A program made the translations under genes and the position numbers. A DNA stretch of 64,000 nucleotides, taken from NCBI GenBank assembly GCA_958510875.1, contig OY294068.1, forward strand, positions 23,664,297-23,728,296, given 5' to 3'. Within the stretch, counting starts at the first letter, position 1, and every line of letters starts with the position of its first letter. The stretch comes from Endomychus coccineus (lineage: Eukaryota; Arthropoda; Insecta; Coleoptera; Endomychidae). A model generated the notes under the pieces. The model made no database searches, had not been told where the DNA came from, and saw nothing but the letters and a program-made list of their open reading frames with translations. Shown here one piece after another: positions 45,356 through 57,044 of this stretch.

Positions 45356-47309
45356 CAGTGGCGGCTCGTGAACTTTTTAAGAGAGGAGGCTGGACATAAA
45401 ACGTTTTTGTAAAAATATACTCTATTCAGCCAATTAATTTAACCTTTGCACATCGACCGTACCAGCTACTTCAGTGACAAAATTAATTGTTGCCCAGCAA
45501 GAACCAACGTAAAGGTGTAGAGTTTCTCTTGGCAAAACATTTTTTTGTTCGTTTTTAGTTTTTTATTTTTTTTTGGATTTTTGATGCATATTTTTTTTAA
45601 ATTTTTCTTATTTTGTTTTTTTTATTACTTTTATTAACTTTTTCTATATATTAACGGAATTCTACGGTCTTTAGTTTGCGAAAAATGATCAATAATATTA
45701 TCTTTTATATATAAATTCTCGGGAAATAGGTCACAATAACACTTATGCTTTATATTTTTCTTGTCTTTACGTACGTGTCGGTCTCACGACCATCATCAGA
45801 AGACTTATTATGTCTAAAACTTGATTACTTAAAACTAATTGTATTACACAAAGCGTCCTAATCGCACCGATTTCAATTAAAATGCCCACGTCGCCGAAAC
45901 GAACAGAAACACGATTGAACGAAATTGTTTACAATTTCGTTTAATCGTGTTTCTGTTGTTAGTTTTAAGTAATCAAGTTTTAGACATGATAAATCTTCTG
46001 ATGGTCGTGAGACCGAAACGTACGTAAAGACAAGAAAAATATAAAGCATAAGTGTTATTGTGACCTATTTCCCGAGAATTTATATATAATTCATACTGGG
46101 TCAAGAATCTTTATTACAATAATATTATCATAAAATGTATCATTTTGTTTTAAGTGTTTTACTAAATCTTTTTCAATAGATATCAAACTAACATTGTATA
46201 AACGATTTTGGCCCATTGTATTTCGCATGATCGCATGTAAGTTTTGATTCGTTTGAGAGTAGAAAATGATCTTTCCACCGATGCCGACGTGACAGGAATG
46301 GTGACTGTCAAACAAAGTAGTTTATAAAACTGAGGTAAAACTTGTTGCAAATCATTGTCTATCATATATTTTTTCATATCGGCGTGAATGTCGTACTGGC
46401 CTAAAATATCTTTATCCGAGTATATAACGCATAATTCATTGTGCAGTGCTATTTTATCAAAAAATTTATATTTTAGAACTAAGTTATACAAAAAACTTCA
46501 ATTCATGTAAATCGGAAAATCGAATCTCAATTTGACCTTTAATAGTATCTAAAATTTTATAAAAAAAGTGTTTATAATGTAGTTTCTTGTCTACCAAATT
46601 ATATGTTTTCCTCCTTTAACGATATTCTGTTTACCGGTTAATTTGAACTTAATACTCGATGTAATATGTTCCTGCGATTTTTCATGTCTGTCTATACCAC
46701 GAGCTAAATTTTTCAAATCATCATAACCCGAGTGCCCCCAACATGAAGTTGTATCAGATGTAAATAGCAAGCAATACCAGCAATATAATTTATTGTGTAC
46801 CTCAGATCCCGTTAACCATAAATATTTTTTACAAAATCACTACTCATTTTAACGTTTAATAACCAAATAACTCTTTGTTAATAACTCACCGGACAGATAA
46901 ATTATAACTTAACCTTACATCGCGTCGCGAAACAAAAACAACAACCGACAGAGCACGTGTCGCAGTTTGCATCGGCAGCAAGTAATCGTATTTCATATGA
47001 CCGACCGAGTGCGTACGAGAAGCTAGCCTACTTAGAGTGTTGCCATATTCGCTGTTTTACCCTATTTGGAAATTGAACTGGTTGGAAAAACGGCAACTGT
47101 GTTGACCACACGTATTTAGCGATTGAGATATATAGAGAATCTAGCCTCTGGCCACTGTTGCCAGATTAAAAATAACTACTGAGAACGGGGAATTAATTGT
47201 AAAATTTAAAGAATTATCAGAGAAACAGGAAATAATATGGAGAATGATCATTAAGATAAATTGGTGAGGAGGCTGAGCCTCCTTAGCCTCCTTCGAGAAG
47301 CCGCCACTG
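45356..47309 (-). mobile_element. hAT (TTF/ZMYM-type) element with deleted middle and Penelope insertion
   Basis: The tips CAGTGGCGGCTCGTGA (45356) and AGAAGCCGCCACTG (47309) are inverted. Flanks GATAAATG and GTTAAATG form an 8-bp target duplication with one mismatch. On the minus strand, about 46640-46850 encodes HSGYDDLKNLARGIDRHEKS, the TTF-type zinc-finger DNA-binding region, and 46183-46491 encodes VTIPVTSASVERSFSTLKRI, the dimerisation domain; most of the catalytic part is missing. A Penelope-derived fold-back is inserted at 45700-46111. Confidence 0.88.
45700..46111. mobile_element. Penelope-derived fold-back pair, inserted in the hAT element
   Basis: Two Penelope termini face each other: a minus-strand hammerhead relic at 45763-45804 (core GACAC in place of GAAAC) and a plus-strand relic at 45993-46031 (three bases lost after CTGATG). 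Both halves share AAAACTTGATTACTTAAAACT/its inverse, and a central hairpin around 45930 (ACGATTGAACGAAATTG against CAATTTCGTTTAATCGT). No RT body remains. Confidence 0.8.
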
Positions 47310-49509
47310 GTTAAATGTTTCCAAAGGAATGAATGCTATTCAAAATAGATAATTGCTTCATAACTAAGTTAGGTATCAGTACAGTTCACCATGACATATT
47401 TCATTAATTCCACGAAGGATTCGTAAGGATAAAGTCCTGATGTACAAAATGCAAAGTTCTCTAAATTCAATCTTTAATTGTGGAATAATGTTCAAGGGAA
47501 TCAGGATTGGAGTTATAATTCCCACATATTAAATTTAACGCGCATTAAACTACAACATTAAATATAATAATAGATGACGAGTTGACGGACATACTATAAA
47601 AAAGTTAGACTTAGCGTGATACCTTCTTGATTTTGATCGTGCTAGAATGAATACAAGATGGCTCCGAGTCTTCCCGACCAACAACGATCACACCGTGTGA
47701 TTCCGAACAGGTGGACGGGGAAACAAAACAGGTAAATCATAATCAAGAGACCCCGGTTATCCGTGTCTGAAGCAACATGGCTACTCGGTTCATTCATTAA
47801 ATGAAAATTAACACGCTTCATTTACTATTGTGGCGTATAGAAAAGTCGCGATAGTGTCAAGTGAAAAATTTGCCACCAAGTTCTCAGCAACTGAGCCACT
47901 CGAAATTACAGCTAAAATACGTGGATTTGTGCATATTAATTGTTTAAACATCTGCAAGTGTAGGACTCATTGAATTAAAACTAATTATACCATTGTTTAT
48001 CTAAATAAGGTAATGAAACATTTCTATAATTGATAATATTATATTGTTTATGTGAATTTATACATCTATGAATTAATTGACGAGGGATAATATACTTTGA
48101 GATATGAAAATTTTACTGTACAACGTATAAAGAAGAATGAACGCTTCGCTACGCTCCACCTCAGTGATTTTTGTGAATTACATAACTCTCTAAGTTAAGA
48201 TGTTCTCATCGTATTTTACATTATCACCTTTGGGGAAGTTGACAATTGTAATTTAAAAAACACTAAGAAATTTGACCACACCTGCAAATTTCTATATGGA
48301 AGTTATGTTAAATTATAGATGATTTTGGCGAAATCATATTCATGGAAGAAAAAGTGACATGAGGGAATCTAGACAATTTTTGGATTTTCCATTGTAATTT
48401 AGCAACAAATGATAATATTTCAAATTAATTTATCCTTCTGGAGTGGACCTCAATATATTTTCATGTATAATATAGAGAATTTTGAACATTTCCATGCATT
48501 GACTCAAAAAATAAACTGCTATATGAAAGGAAAAGCCATAGTTTCAAATCAGTCAAAAGTTGAAGAGATGGTATAGAATAGAATCATGACAACATGGGGA
48601 GCTATAAAAGTTGTGCTTTGAACATGCAAATTCCTCTTATTTCATAGAAAATTTTGACAGTTCAAATAATGGATGAATTTTCCATTGTTGATTGGTGATT
48701 TTTCTAGCATTTCCTTTGAATTTCCAAGCGTCTTAGTTGAAATGTTAGTCGCATTCGAATTAATCATCCACCAAGGAAGTGGAACATTCAATGCTTGATC
48801 AAAACGCTAACCTCCCTTCGAAATTAGATTTGGAAGGTAAAGGATTGTATTTTGAAAACATGTAAATCAGAAAATTAAGTGAAGGTATACATGCACCTAT
48901 TTTACATTCTGCTTTGAGTTACATAAGGAAGGAAAAGTTACAATATCTAGGTATCCATTTATTATGTGAAGTCCTTGCTCGTTCATTCAGATATTTTGAT
49001 ACTCCAACAGAAAAAAAAATTAAAAACAACTTCTATTAATGCCTTCGTATGTTCACAAGCGTAAATATTATATTGGCGAGCGTTTTTTATGTGACGTGTT
49101 TTGCACCCTAACTTTCAATTGTAAAATATCATGCTATATTGATTGTAACGAGTTTAGTTGATGACACAGTGGCGTAGCTTAAACCGTTAAGGAACACCTT
49201 TGATAAAATTTCCGACTTCAACAAATCCGGGATTTGCAAAATCTATTGTGAGTCGTGTTCAAATGCTACGCGGGCCAAACGAACCTGTATTTTAAATACA
49301 GGTCATACCATTTCTCAAAATAATGTATCACCCTTGAAACAGAGGAATGATACATATCTAGGTAATTTAGAAGGGATTAAAATTTATTAGCGAAAAAGCA
49401 ATTTAATAAATATATGAGGAATTATCCACTTTATGATAACCCCATATAAACCCACTTGATAGATCATGCAATTTTGTAAATGAACATTTATAGTCGAGTC
49501 AATTTAGCA
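47310..49509. other. Intergenic, possible untranslated first exon
   Basis: 47640-48009 is less AT-rich, contains GATAGTGTCAAGTG resembling an initiator, and ends at ATAAG followed by GTAATG, a fair splice donor. It could be a non-coding first exon of a plus-strand gene such as hillarin. No other signal was recognised to 49509. Confidence 0.3.
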
Positions 49510-50452
49510 AAAAAGCTCGGAATTTTTTCAAAACAGACCAATCAACTTAATTTTTTTTGCAAATCGTTCCTGGACGGAGACTGAACGATATTGAACTTTA
49601 AGATCTAGTCGCTCGACCATTTTTCACCTGTTAAACCGGAAATTCGGCAATTTTCATGGAAAAATTTATTGTAAAATTTGTAAAATTGGTAAGTATTGCC
49701 AAAATTGGATGGAAAACTCCACTCGGGGGGTTTTCGGGGTCGCTGATCACGATTCCGAAGTTAGATTTACCATTTTCGACCGCAGTATCTAGAAATTGAA
49801 CAATTATATGCCTGAAAAATAGCCAAATTTAATAATTTCGTAATTTTTGTTGAAAATGGCTAGAAAATTTCACTCGGAAGTAATTTGATATTGGATATGG
49901 AACAAATGATTTACAGTCACAGATAAATTCCCTGACTTTTGATAGCAGTGCCAATTTCAATAAAAATTACGAAATTATCTAATTTATTCATTTTTCTGAC
50001 ATAAAATTGGCCAATTTCTAGCTACCGCGGTGGAAAATGGTACATCTAACTTCGGAATCGTGATCAGCGACCTCGGAAACCCCTCGAGTGAAATATTTTA
50101 GTCAATTTCAACAAAAACTGCGAAATTATTAAATTTGACCATTTTTGGGACATAAAGTTGGCCAATTTCTAGCTACCGCGGTAGAAAATGGTAAATCTAA
50201 CTTCGGAATCATGATCAGCGACCCCGAAAACCCCCAAGTGGAGTTTTCCAGCCAATTTTGGCAATACTTTCCAATTTTACAAATTTTACAATAAATTTTC
50301 CCATGAAAATTGGCCAATTTCCGGTTTAACAGGTGAAAAATGGTCGAGCGACTAGATCTTAAAGTTCAATATCGTTCAGTATCCATCCAGAAACGATTTG
50401 CAAAAAAAATTAAGTTGATTGGTCTGTTTGGAAAAAATTCCAAGCTTTCACA
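49510..50452. mobile_element. Fold-back element, relative of 13.3-14.9 kb
   Basis: Left arm 49516-49795 is inverted at 50170-50452: AGACCAATCAACTTAATTTT, AGATCTAGTCGCTCGACCAT and GTTAAACCGGAAATT on the left all recur inverted. The core GGTCGCTGATCACGATTCCG at 49738 recurs inverted at about 50058 and 50203, the middle one belonging to an extra internal copy. There is no transposase. The 62-codon open frame at 50129-50317 is a by-product of the arm. Confidence 0.88.
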
Positions 50453-51458
50453 TTTTTAACGTCTAATTTGACCCGACTATTACTGCAAATACTGATTTAT
50501 TTCACTCAAATTTAAGCTGGATTAAATCTGTATTAGATGGAAGATACTTTTTTTCCTATTGTCAACTATCAATTGTATTAATTAATGGTATTAATAATGA
50601 ACATATATAAATAAATAAATAAATTATTGCATTCAATATTAATTAGTAGGTACTGGCATTGTACAAATATATTAATTTTCTTATTTTTTACTATTTTTTT
50701 ATTTTATACTATTAATATTTATTACATTATTAAATTTGAAGTATTTATCATTTTTTCATATTGTTTATACTGTATTATTGTATTAATGGGGGTATCCCAA
50801 GAATAAAATAAATAAATGAACAATAATAGTTCTTTAAGGACATTCCTGTACAATTCAATTCAATCTAATCTTCATGATATAACACAGCAATATAGAAAAG
50901 GTGTAATTTTATAAAAAGATTTACATATTTTGACATATGATTTTTACTGAAATTGGTCGACATGTATGTGGTATGGAGGATTGTCGTGCAACTTTTAATT
51001 TTACATGTTGTTACGGTTCGTTTGCATTTAGGTTCAAATAGTGCAGTTATTCTATTTAAGCTCGTTTTTATATTCTTTGTTGAACAACTGAACAAGACCA
51101 ACGTATCCAACAATGAATTACTAATTACACCTCATATTAAAGGCATACCGTAAATGAATGAACTGCTTGCAAACTCAACAATCTAACTGTATCTCATTGT
51201 ATTTAATTGTTATGGTGTGAAATTATATTTCTCGCATTATTTTATTATAATCGAAATAAAACGTCTTAGGACTATCAGAAGTCAGAAGTCAGCTTCCCCA
51301 GCTGCTTAATGGCCGTTTTAACATGATATAAACTTCCAATCAATCTAAACTTGCCATATTAATCAACTAATTGATTGTAGATTTCATAACCACTTCATTA
51401 TTACTAATATTATTATTATAAATGCCTAGGGCGAAGCCCTTTGCACCCAATATCACTT
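50453..51458. other. Intergenic, nothing recognised
   Basis: AT-rich, including simple AAATAAATAAATAAATTA near 50610. Overlapping opposite open frames at 50865-51153 show no family and no splice or start context. Confidence 0.4.
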
Positions 51459-51748
51459 CAGTGGCGGCTCGTGAGTTATGAAACAGGGTGGCACAAGAAA
51501 AAAATACGTGTGGCACTCGAGGACTGCCGCGGTAAAGCTATTGCATAGCATTTTTTCTCAACTTATGCAATTATAATTATTTATTTTTTTAAATTTATGC
51601 AGTATTTTTTTTCTTTGATATTTTAATTCAAGTTACACTTCCTGAGCGTGGTGACCGATAAGAAAACAATTTTTTTTCTTTTATTGAATAAATGAGAAGT
51701 TAATATCGTTTAAAATATTTTTATTATCTTACAATACATGTAGGTTAT

Positions 51749-52545
51749 TCAGGAATTTGTTATCATTGGAACTATAGGCTTATGGTAACTGAAATAAGAG
51801 ACATAAGTTTGAGACTTGATATCCTCTAAATATCTGGAAAATACCGCGTCAATGGTGGTCCCATATTTTGTTGTGGATTCTTGTGGATCATTATTCATTT
51901 TCAAATTCAATTTTTCCGAAAGAAAAGTTGTCAACCGCTCTGATTTTTCATCAGCGAAGTTGATGTTGAAATCGCCAGTCAAGATAAGTGGAAATTTATT
52001 ACCATTTGTACCAAGTATGTTCGACCCTTCTTCAGTGTACTCCAGTAAAGTGCGATGAATAAAATGCTCTACCTCGTCCAATTTTGGATTCGGAGAAATG
52101 TAAATTGCTACCATGACTATGTGTAGGTTATTATTTTGGTAAATAGCTACCACACCTTCTGGAACAGTATCTCGTTTGAATTGAACAATACAATTGAAAT
52201 TAGGTATTTCAATCGGATTATCATGCGCCATGCAAGTTTCGGTAAGAAGTAACACATTTGTTTGTCTCCTAACTGAATCTTGTAAATCGTATTTGTGACT
52301 ATTTAGACTTTGGCAATTGAAAGTCATTATTGAAATGCCATTTCTATTACTAATGACACTTTGAGCTGTCGTCTGAACACTATTTAAAGGCAGTCTTTTG
52401 AATTCTTGCAACAAAGATGCAGCTGATGCAGCTTGCCTTCGATTATTATAAAACTTGAATGTAGAATTATCGTTTTTTGTCGTGATATACAATTTTTCAA
52501 TATTAGTCACCCGAGAGAGCGCAACATAAACGAGTTCCTGTTATT
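51749..52545 (-). pseudogene. Helentron helicase C-terminus fused to endonuclease, fragment
   Basis: Reading minus from 52545: QELVYVALSRVTNIEKL, the last motif (VI) of the PIF1-type helicase of Helitron RepHel proteins, then KFYNNRRQAASAASLLQEFK, then an endonuclease-exonuclease-phosphatase fold: MTFNCQSLNSHKYDL, LLLTETC, VAIYISPNP, LILTGDFNINF (the metal-binding GDFN) and a C-terminal TIDAVF. Helicase plus APE-like endonuclease in one protein marks Helentron (Helitron2) elements. One frame of about 265 codons is open, which is notable for a fragment. The Rep and main helicase parts are absent. Confidence 0.82.
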
Positions 52546-52556
52546 TTTCGTTACGG

Positions 52557-52795
52557 AGCCTCTAGAGGCATATGTCAAAATGATTTCGTTCGTGGCTAAT
52601 TACATAGGACGTCTGGAGTTCATGCAATTATGTTTTTAGATAATTCGAACCTTCTAATTTCGATAGGCCACGTGATAATCCCGGAGTCTAAAGCGCTAGA
52701 GTGTTATAACATTCGTATAAAATAGCGAAATTTCTCACTTTTAGAAACTTCAAATTAATTAATTAATTTGACACATGTTAGGTGTTTAGGTCTTA
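52557..52795. mobile_element. Fragment of the TACCGGG DNA transposon family
   Basis: GCATATGTCAAAATGATTTC through TTCTCACTTTTAGAAACTTC matches about 24355-24560 of copy B, including TCGATAGGCCACGTGATAAT. The outer terminal repeat is missing. Confidence 0.85.
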
Positions 52796-54172
52796 CATTA
52801 TTTTTCGTTACGGAATTTCTTGATTCGGTCGCCGCGCTCAAAGCCCGCGATAAAAGCTATATGCAATAGCTTAAAAATTACCTGTTTTTTGTACATAAAA
52901 TTCAGTCTATTTTTCATGCTGGAAAAAACGTCTATGACTTTGTTGTCAAAATCTGGGATAGACCGAACGAACTTCTTTTCTACTGATAAAACCGCCAATG
53001 CGTTAAGTCGATCTTCTGACATTGCGCTCCTCAGAAAAGTTTCAATGCGTTTGAGGGTGGAAAAACAACGTTCACATACAGCTGTCGACATGGGCGTTGT
53101 ACAAATAATATGCAACAGTTTGTATGTTTCCGTCAAAACCTTTTTTAGGTTGTTGTCTATTGTGTTGTAAAGTGGCAAAATACCAACTACGTAACACATG
53201 TCATCGCGCTCATAAATTGCTGGAAGTTCACTTTTTTAATTTTACACTGTCCGACATAGGATGAGATTTCATAGTTTCATCAAAATGTTTTTGTGGAAAT
53301 GCATGCTTATAAAATTTTGAGAATCCAATAATTTTGCTGCACTTAAGTGATCCCTAAAATCAAATTGGTCGCTAATTTGGCTTAAAATAGTGTCACTTAC
53401 TTCCTTTGCAATAACAGCTCTGGTATCTCCAGCTGTCGTTTTTTGTCTTTTCCTAGTAGGTTCTTCATTATTGCGTTCTTGATTGTCAATGTCAGTAGAA
53501 TTCATAATTCGAATAATTTGCTGTTGGAATTGTTCAATTGCCTTGTGCAGTTGAGCTCTGTCAATCCCACGCATTTGAGTTGATTGATTAAATACTATTT
53601 CAACATGTAGCATGATGAAATGAAATATTTTCAACCAGTAGAGAAATTCCGGACGATTCAAATGTTTCAATAAACCACTTTGCTTCACTAATAGTAACTG
53701 AATCCATCCCATCTTGGTCGATGATTTTGTCTAAGCATTCTTTCAAATAATGTGTTCGACTTTTGAAAGTCCAGCGTGTAGGAGCAGAGCGTGGTAACCT
53801 ACGTTTGACTATTTCATCAAGAATTACCGTTCGTTTTGGCAATCGAGAAAAAAGCTTGAAAATGAATGTAAATTTGCAAAGAAAATGTTTACTTTTTTAT
53901 TGCACTGTGCCGCTCATTCAATTATTTAATTAAATTGATGCGCGTAACAGTGAATATAATGTCCATGTGGAAATGTTCTTTTGATAATGGCTTTGTCTTA
54001 CCACTCATCACGGACGCTCCATCGTAACGTTGAGAGCAATAAGTTTATTGTTATCAGACCCAGAAGGAGAATTTGAACTACTTTGCAATTCATTCAGCAA
54101 TGTTTTTGCTAATACATCAGCATTATGTCCACCACAGTGAACTCGTTTATCTATGTATATTATCTATACATA

Positions 54173-56506
54173 TACAGGCTGTCCTCGAACTGCGTGGCCA
54201 AAATAAAACCGAAGATTCTTTGATTCGAAAAAAAGTTGATGAGCCTTTTTACTTTTGCCTCAAGTGTCTTGTTTACCCGGTAGAGGGCTTCAAAATTGCA
54301 AAAATAATTTTGTTTTTTCGGTATAACTTGAGAACGAGATTAAGAACTTTTACAATATTTAGCAGGTGAGTTACTGTCAATAATCGCAATTTTTGAGAGT
54401 GGAGCACAGAGCCTTAGAGACCATAGAAATGGCTCAAACTTGAGGATGTAACGGGAAAAGTGTCCAGAACTTTTTTGTGGTCAATGTAATTCACTCGATA
54501 TTTTTTATGTAGATAGCTCATCTAATTTGAAAACTTTTCTTACTCTTAGAAAAGTTTGATAAAATCAACGGATTAGCTTGAAAAAATTAATTTTCGAGTC
54601 TCTGCAATTTTGGCTTACTAATTTTACTTGATTAAAATACCTTAGTTGCCTTTGCTTTTCTAATGTCATTTTGGCATTTGAAGAATTTATTCTCAAAACT
54701 GTCAATTTTTACTTTGCTTTCCGTAAAAATTTTATAAAATTATGGCTCAAAATTTCACTAACACTAAAATGGTTGACATGTTATTGATTTATGGACTTTG
54801 TCGTTGCAATGGTCGGAGAAGGGAAAGATATCCGCATCGCAGAATTCCAAATCGGCAAACCTTCGCGAAACTGGCAAATTTGAAGCAAATCGCAGAGAAA
54901 CTGGACGCAGACGGACAAGAAGGACGTTAGAGCTCGAAGAAGAGATACTGGAAGCGGTTGAAACTGAACCTGGGATAAGCACACTACGTTTGGGACTTCG
55001 TATTGGAGCCTCAAAATCATTAGTTCATAATGTACTGAAAGAAGAACTGTTGTATCCATATCATATTAAAACAGTTCAAGACTTATTGCCCATCGATCCA
55101 GGTCATCGGCTAGATTTCTGTCGGCTTATTGTCCAAAGACAAAACGCAAACCCCAATTTTTGTAGAAGAATTCTGTTCACGGACGAAGATACTTTCACGA
55201 GATGTGGTCTTTTTAACCTCCATAATGAACATTTCTATGCTGATGAAAATCCTCATGAAACGGAAGTTACATATTTTCAGAATCAAACTAAAATCAATGT
55301 TTGGGTTGGAATTGTGGATAACTTTATTATTGGCCCTACCGTTATACTTGATCGATTGAACGGGGAGAACTACTTGAACTTTTTGGAACAAAGGCTACTT
55401 GAACTGTTGGAAGACTTGCCCTTACACATTCGTCGTGGCCTGGTTTATCCATGATGGTGCACCTCCTCATTTCACATAAGCTGTGAGGCGACATTTGAAT
55501 GCGGAATATCCAGATCGCTGGATAGGTAGAGGACACGATGCACCAGTGAACTGGCCGGCCCGCTCCCCTGATTTGACGCCCTGCTACTTCTTTCTATGGG
55601 GCGCTTTGAAGTCGAAAGTTTATGCAGCTCCAGTAAACACACGAGAGGAATTGTTGCAACGAATTAATCATGAAGCGGATTTATTGAAGAATGATCCTGA
55701 AGTTCTAGCCAGAGTTCAATCCAATTTCTTGAAACGAATTAATTTGTGTATTCAGGAAAATGGGCAACATTTCGAACAATTGATGCCTTAGCGATTTCCC
55801 AAAAAGTTTTGTTGTTTCTTTTAATTTAGCATTTGTTTTTCCTAAATAATCACATCGTTTCCCCATTTCTATTGTTTTTATTATTCGTGTTTTACCGAGA
55901 TATTAACCATTTCAGTGTTAGTGAAATTTTGAGCCATAATTTTATAAAATTTTTACGGAAAGCAAAGTAAAAACTGACAGTTTTGAGAATGAATTCTCCA
56001 AATGCCAAAATGACATTAGAAAAGCAAAGGCAACTAAGGTATTTTAATCAAGTAAAATTAGTAAGCCAAAATTGCAGAGACTCGAAAATTATTTTTTTCA
56101 AGCTAATCCGTTAATTTTATCAAAATTTTCTAAGAGTAAGAAAAGTTTTCAAATTAGATAAGCTATCTACATAAAAAATATAGAGTCAATTACATCGACC
56201 ACAAAAAAGTTCTGGACACTTTTCCCGATACATCCTCAAGTTTGAGCCATTTCTATGGTCTCTAAGGCTCTATGCTCCGCTCTCAAAAACGGCTATTATT
56301 GACAGTAACTCACCTCCCAAATATTGTAAAAGTCCTCCATCACGTTCTCAAGCTATACCGAAAAAACAAAATTATTTTTGCAACTTTGAAGCCCTCTACC
56401 GGCTATACAAGACACTTGAGGCAAAAGTAAAAAGGCTCATCAAATTTTTTTCGAATCAAAGAATCTTCGGTTTTATTTTAGCCACGCAGTTCGAGGACAC
56501 CCTGTA
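54173..56506 (+). mobile_element. Mariner-like element with about 560-bp terminal inverted repeats
   Basis: The tips TACAGGCTGTCCTCGAACTG and CAGTTCGAGGACACCCTGTA are flanked by TA on both sides. The arms, about 54173-54740 and 55940-56506, are inverted copies that include AAAATAAAACCGAAGATTCT and GAGCCATTTCTATGGTCTCT-type blocks throughout. A transposase pseudogene fills the centre. The arms differ by only scattered substitutions, so the insertion is fairly young. It interrupts the hAT remnant to its left. Confidence 0.92.
54742..55791 (+). pseudogene. Mariner-like transposase (DUF4817 type), frameshifted
   Basis: The N-terminal frame reads MVDMLLIYGLCRCNGR and HRRIPNRQTFAKLAN, a DUF4817-type helix-turn-helix. 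A shift near 54885 leads to the long frame with the second HTH (ISTLRLGLRIGASKSLVHNV), LDFCRLIVQRQNANPNF, LFTDEDTF (first Asp) and NVWVGIVDN. A second shift near 55435 moves to WFIHDGAPPHF (second Asp), with a stop right after it, and then WPARSPDLTPCYFFLWGALK (third Asp) to a natural end at 55791. The three catalytic aspartates are all present, so decay is recent. Confidence 0.88.
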
Positions 56507-57044
56507 TAAAGCAAAGTGTTCTCACTCATTTACTGACTCACTGATAATCATGGGATGTCTCAAACAGTACAATGTGGGGAATTGAAATTTCGGATAGAGG
56601 TAGATTATCTCTCAAAACGGTTCGATCACCAGAAAATTTTGCGAAATTCCTTGGCTGTGGGGGTTAAACAAGTTGTAGATTCAATGGTTATTAATTGTGG
56701 TTTCCATATGAGTGCATTGTCTAAAATAACTTCTAGGTATTTGGATTGGTCACTGATTTTAATCCCTTGACCTGCTTGTATTTCCTCATGAATTATTTCC
56801 ACAATATTCTCATTCTAATCCATCTATTTTCAACCTCATCAAATAATAAAATTGAGTGCAATAACATGTTTACAAATAGAATAATGACACATATTGCGTA
56901 TTTTATTAATTACTTGTCTTTTTTACAGCCAATCACCATCCCACAAGGACACACATAATTATTAAAATGGTAAATAAATTGTTAATTTCCGTTTAATTAA
57001 AACAAACAATGAAATTGGTTGGCGACTGAAGAGTCTCTATTAAA
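56507..57044. other. Upstream of hillarin exon, nothing recognised
   Basis: No transposon tip or exon was recognised between the mariner-like element and the hillarin start. The start codon at 57045 may be preceded by 5' UTR in 56940-57044. Confidence 0.4.

Larger units (their letters stand above)
51459..54172 (-). mobile_element. Second hAT (TTF/ZMYM-type) element, interrupted and truncated
   Basis: The left tip CAGTGGCGGCTCGTGAG at 51459 equals the tip of the hAT at 45356. Transposase pieces on the minus strand: RYDGASVMSG near 54020 (catalytic region), KRRLPRSAPTRWTFKSR (53600-53842), then a coiled QLHKAIEQFQQQIIRI segment, and TPMSTAVCERCFSTLKRIET with MSEDRLNALAVLSVE (dimerisation domain, 52900-53100). 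Frameshifts separate them. A Helentron tail (51749-52545) and a fragment of the TACCGGG family (52557-52795) lie between tip and transposase. The other tip was not found; the mariner-like element at 54173 interrupts this side. Confidence 0.8.
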
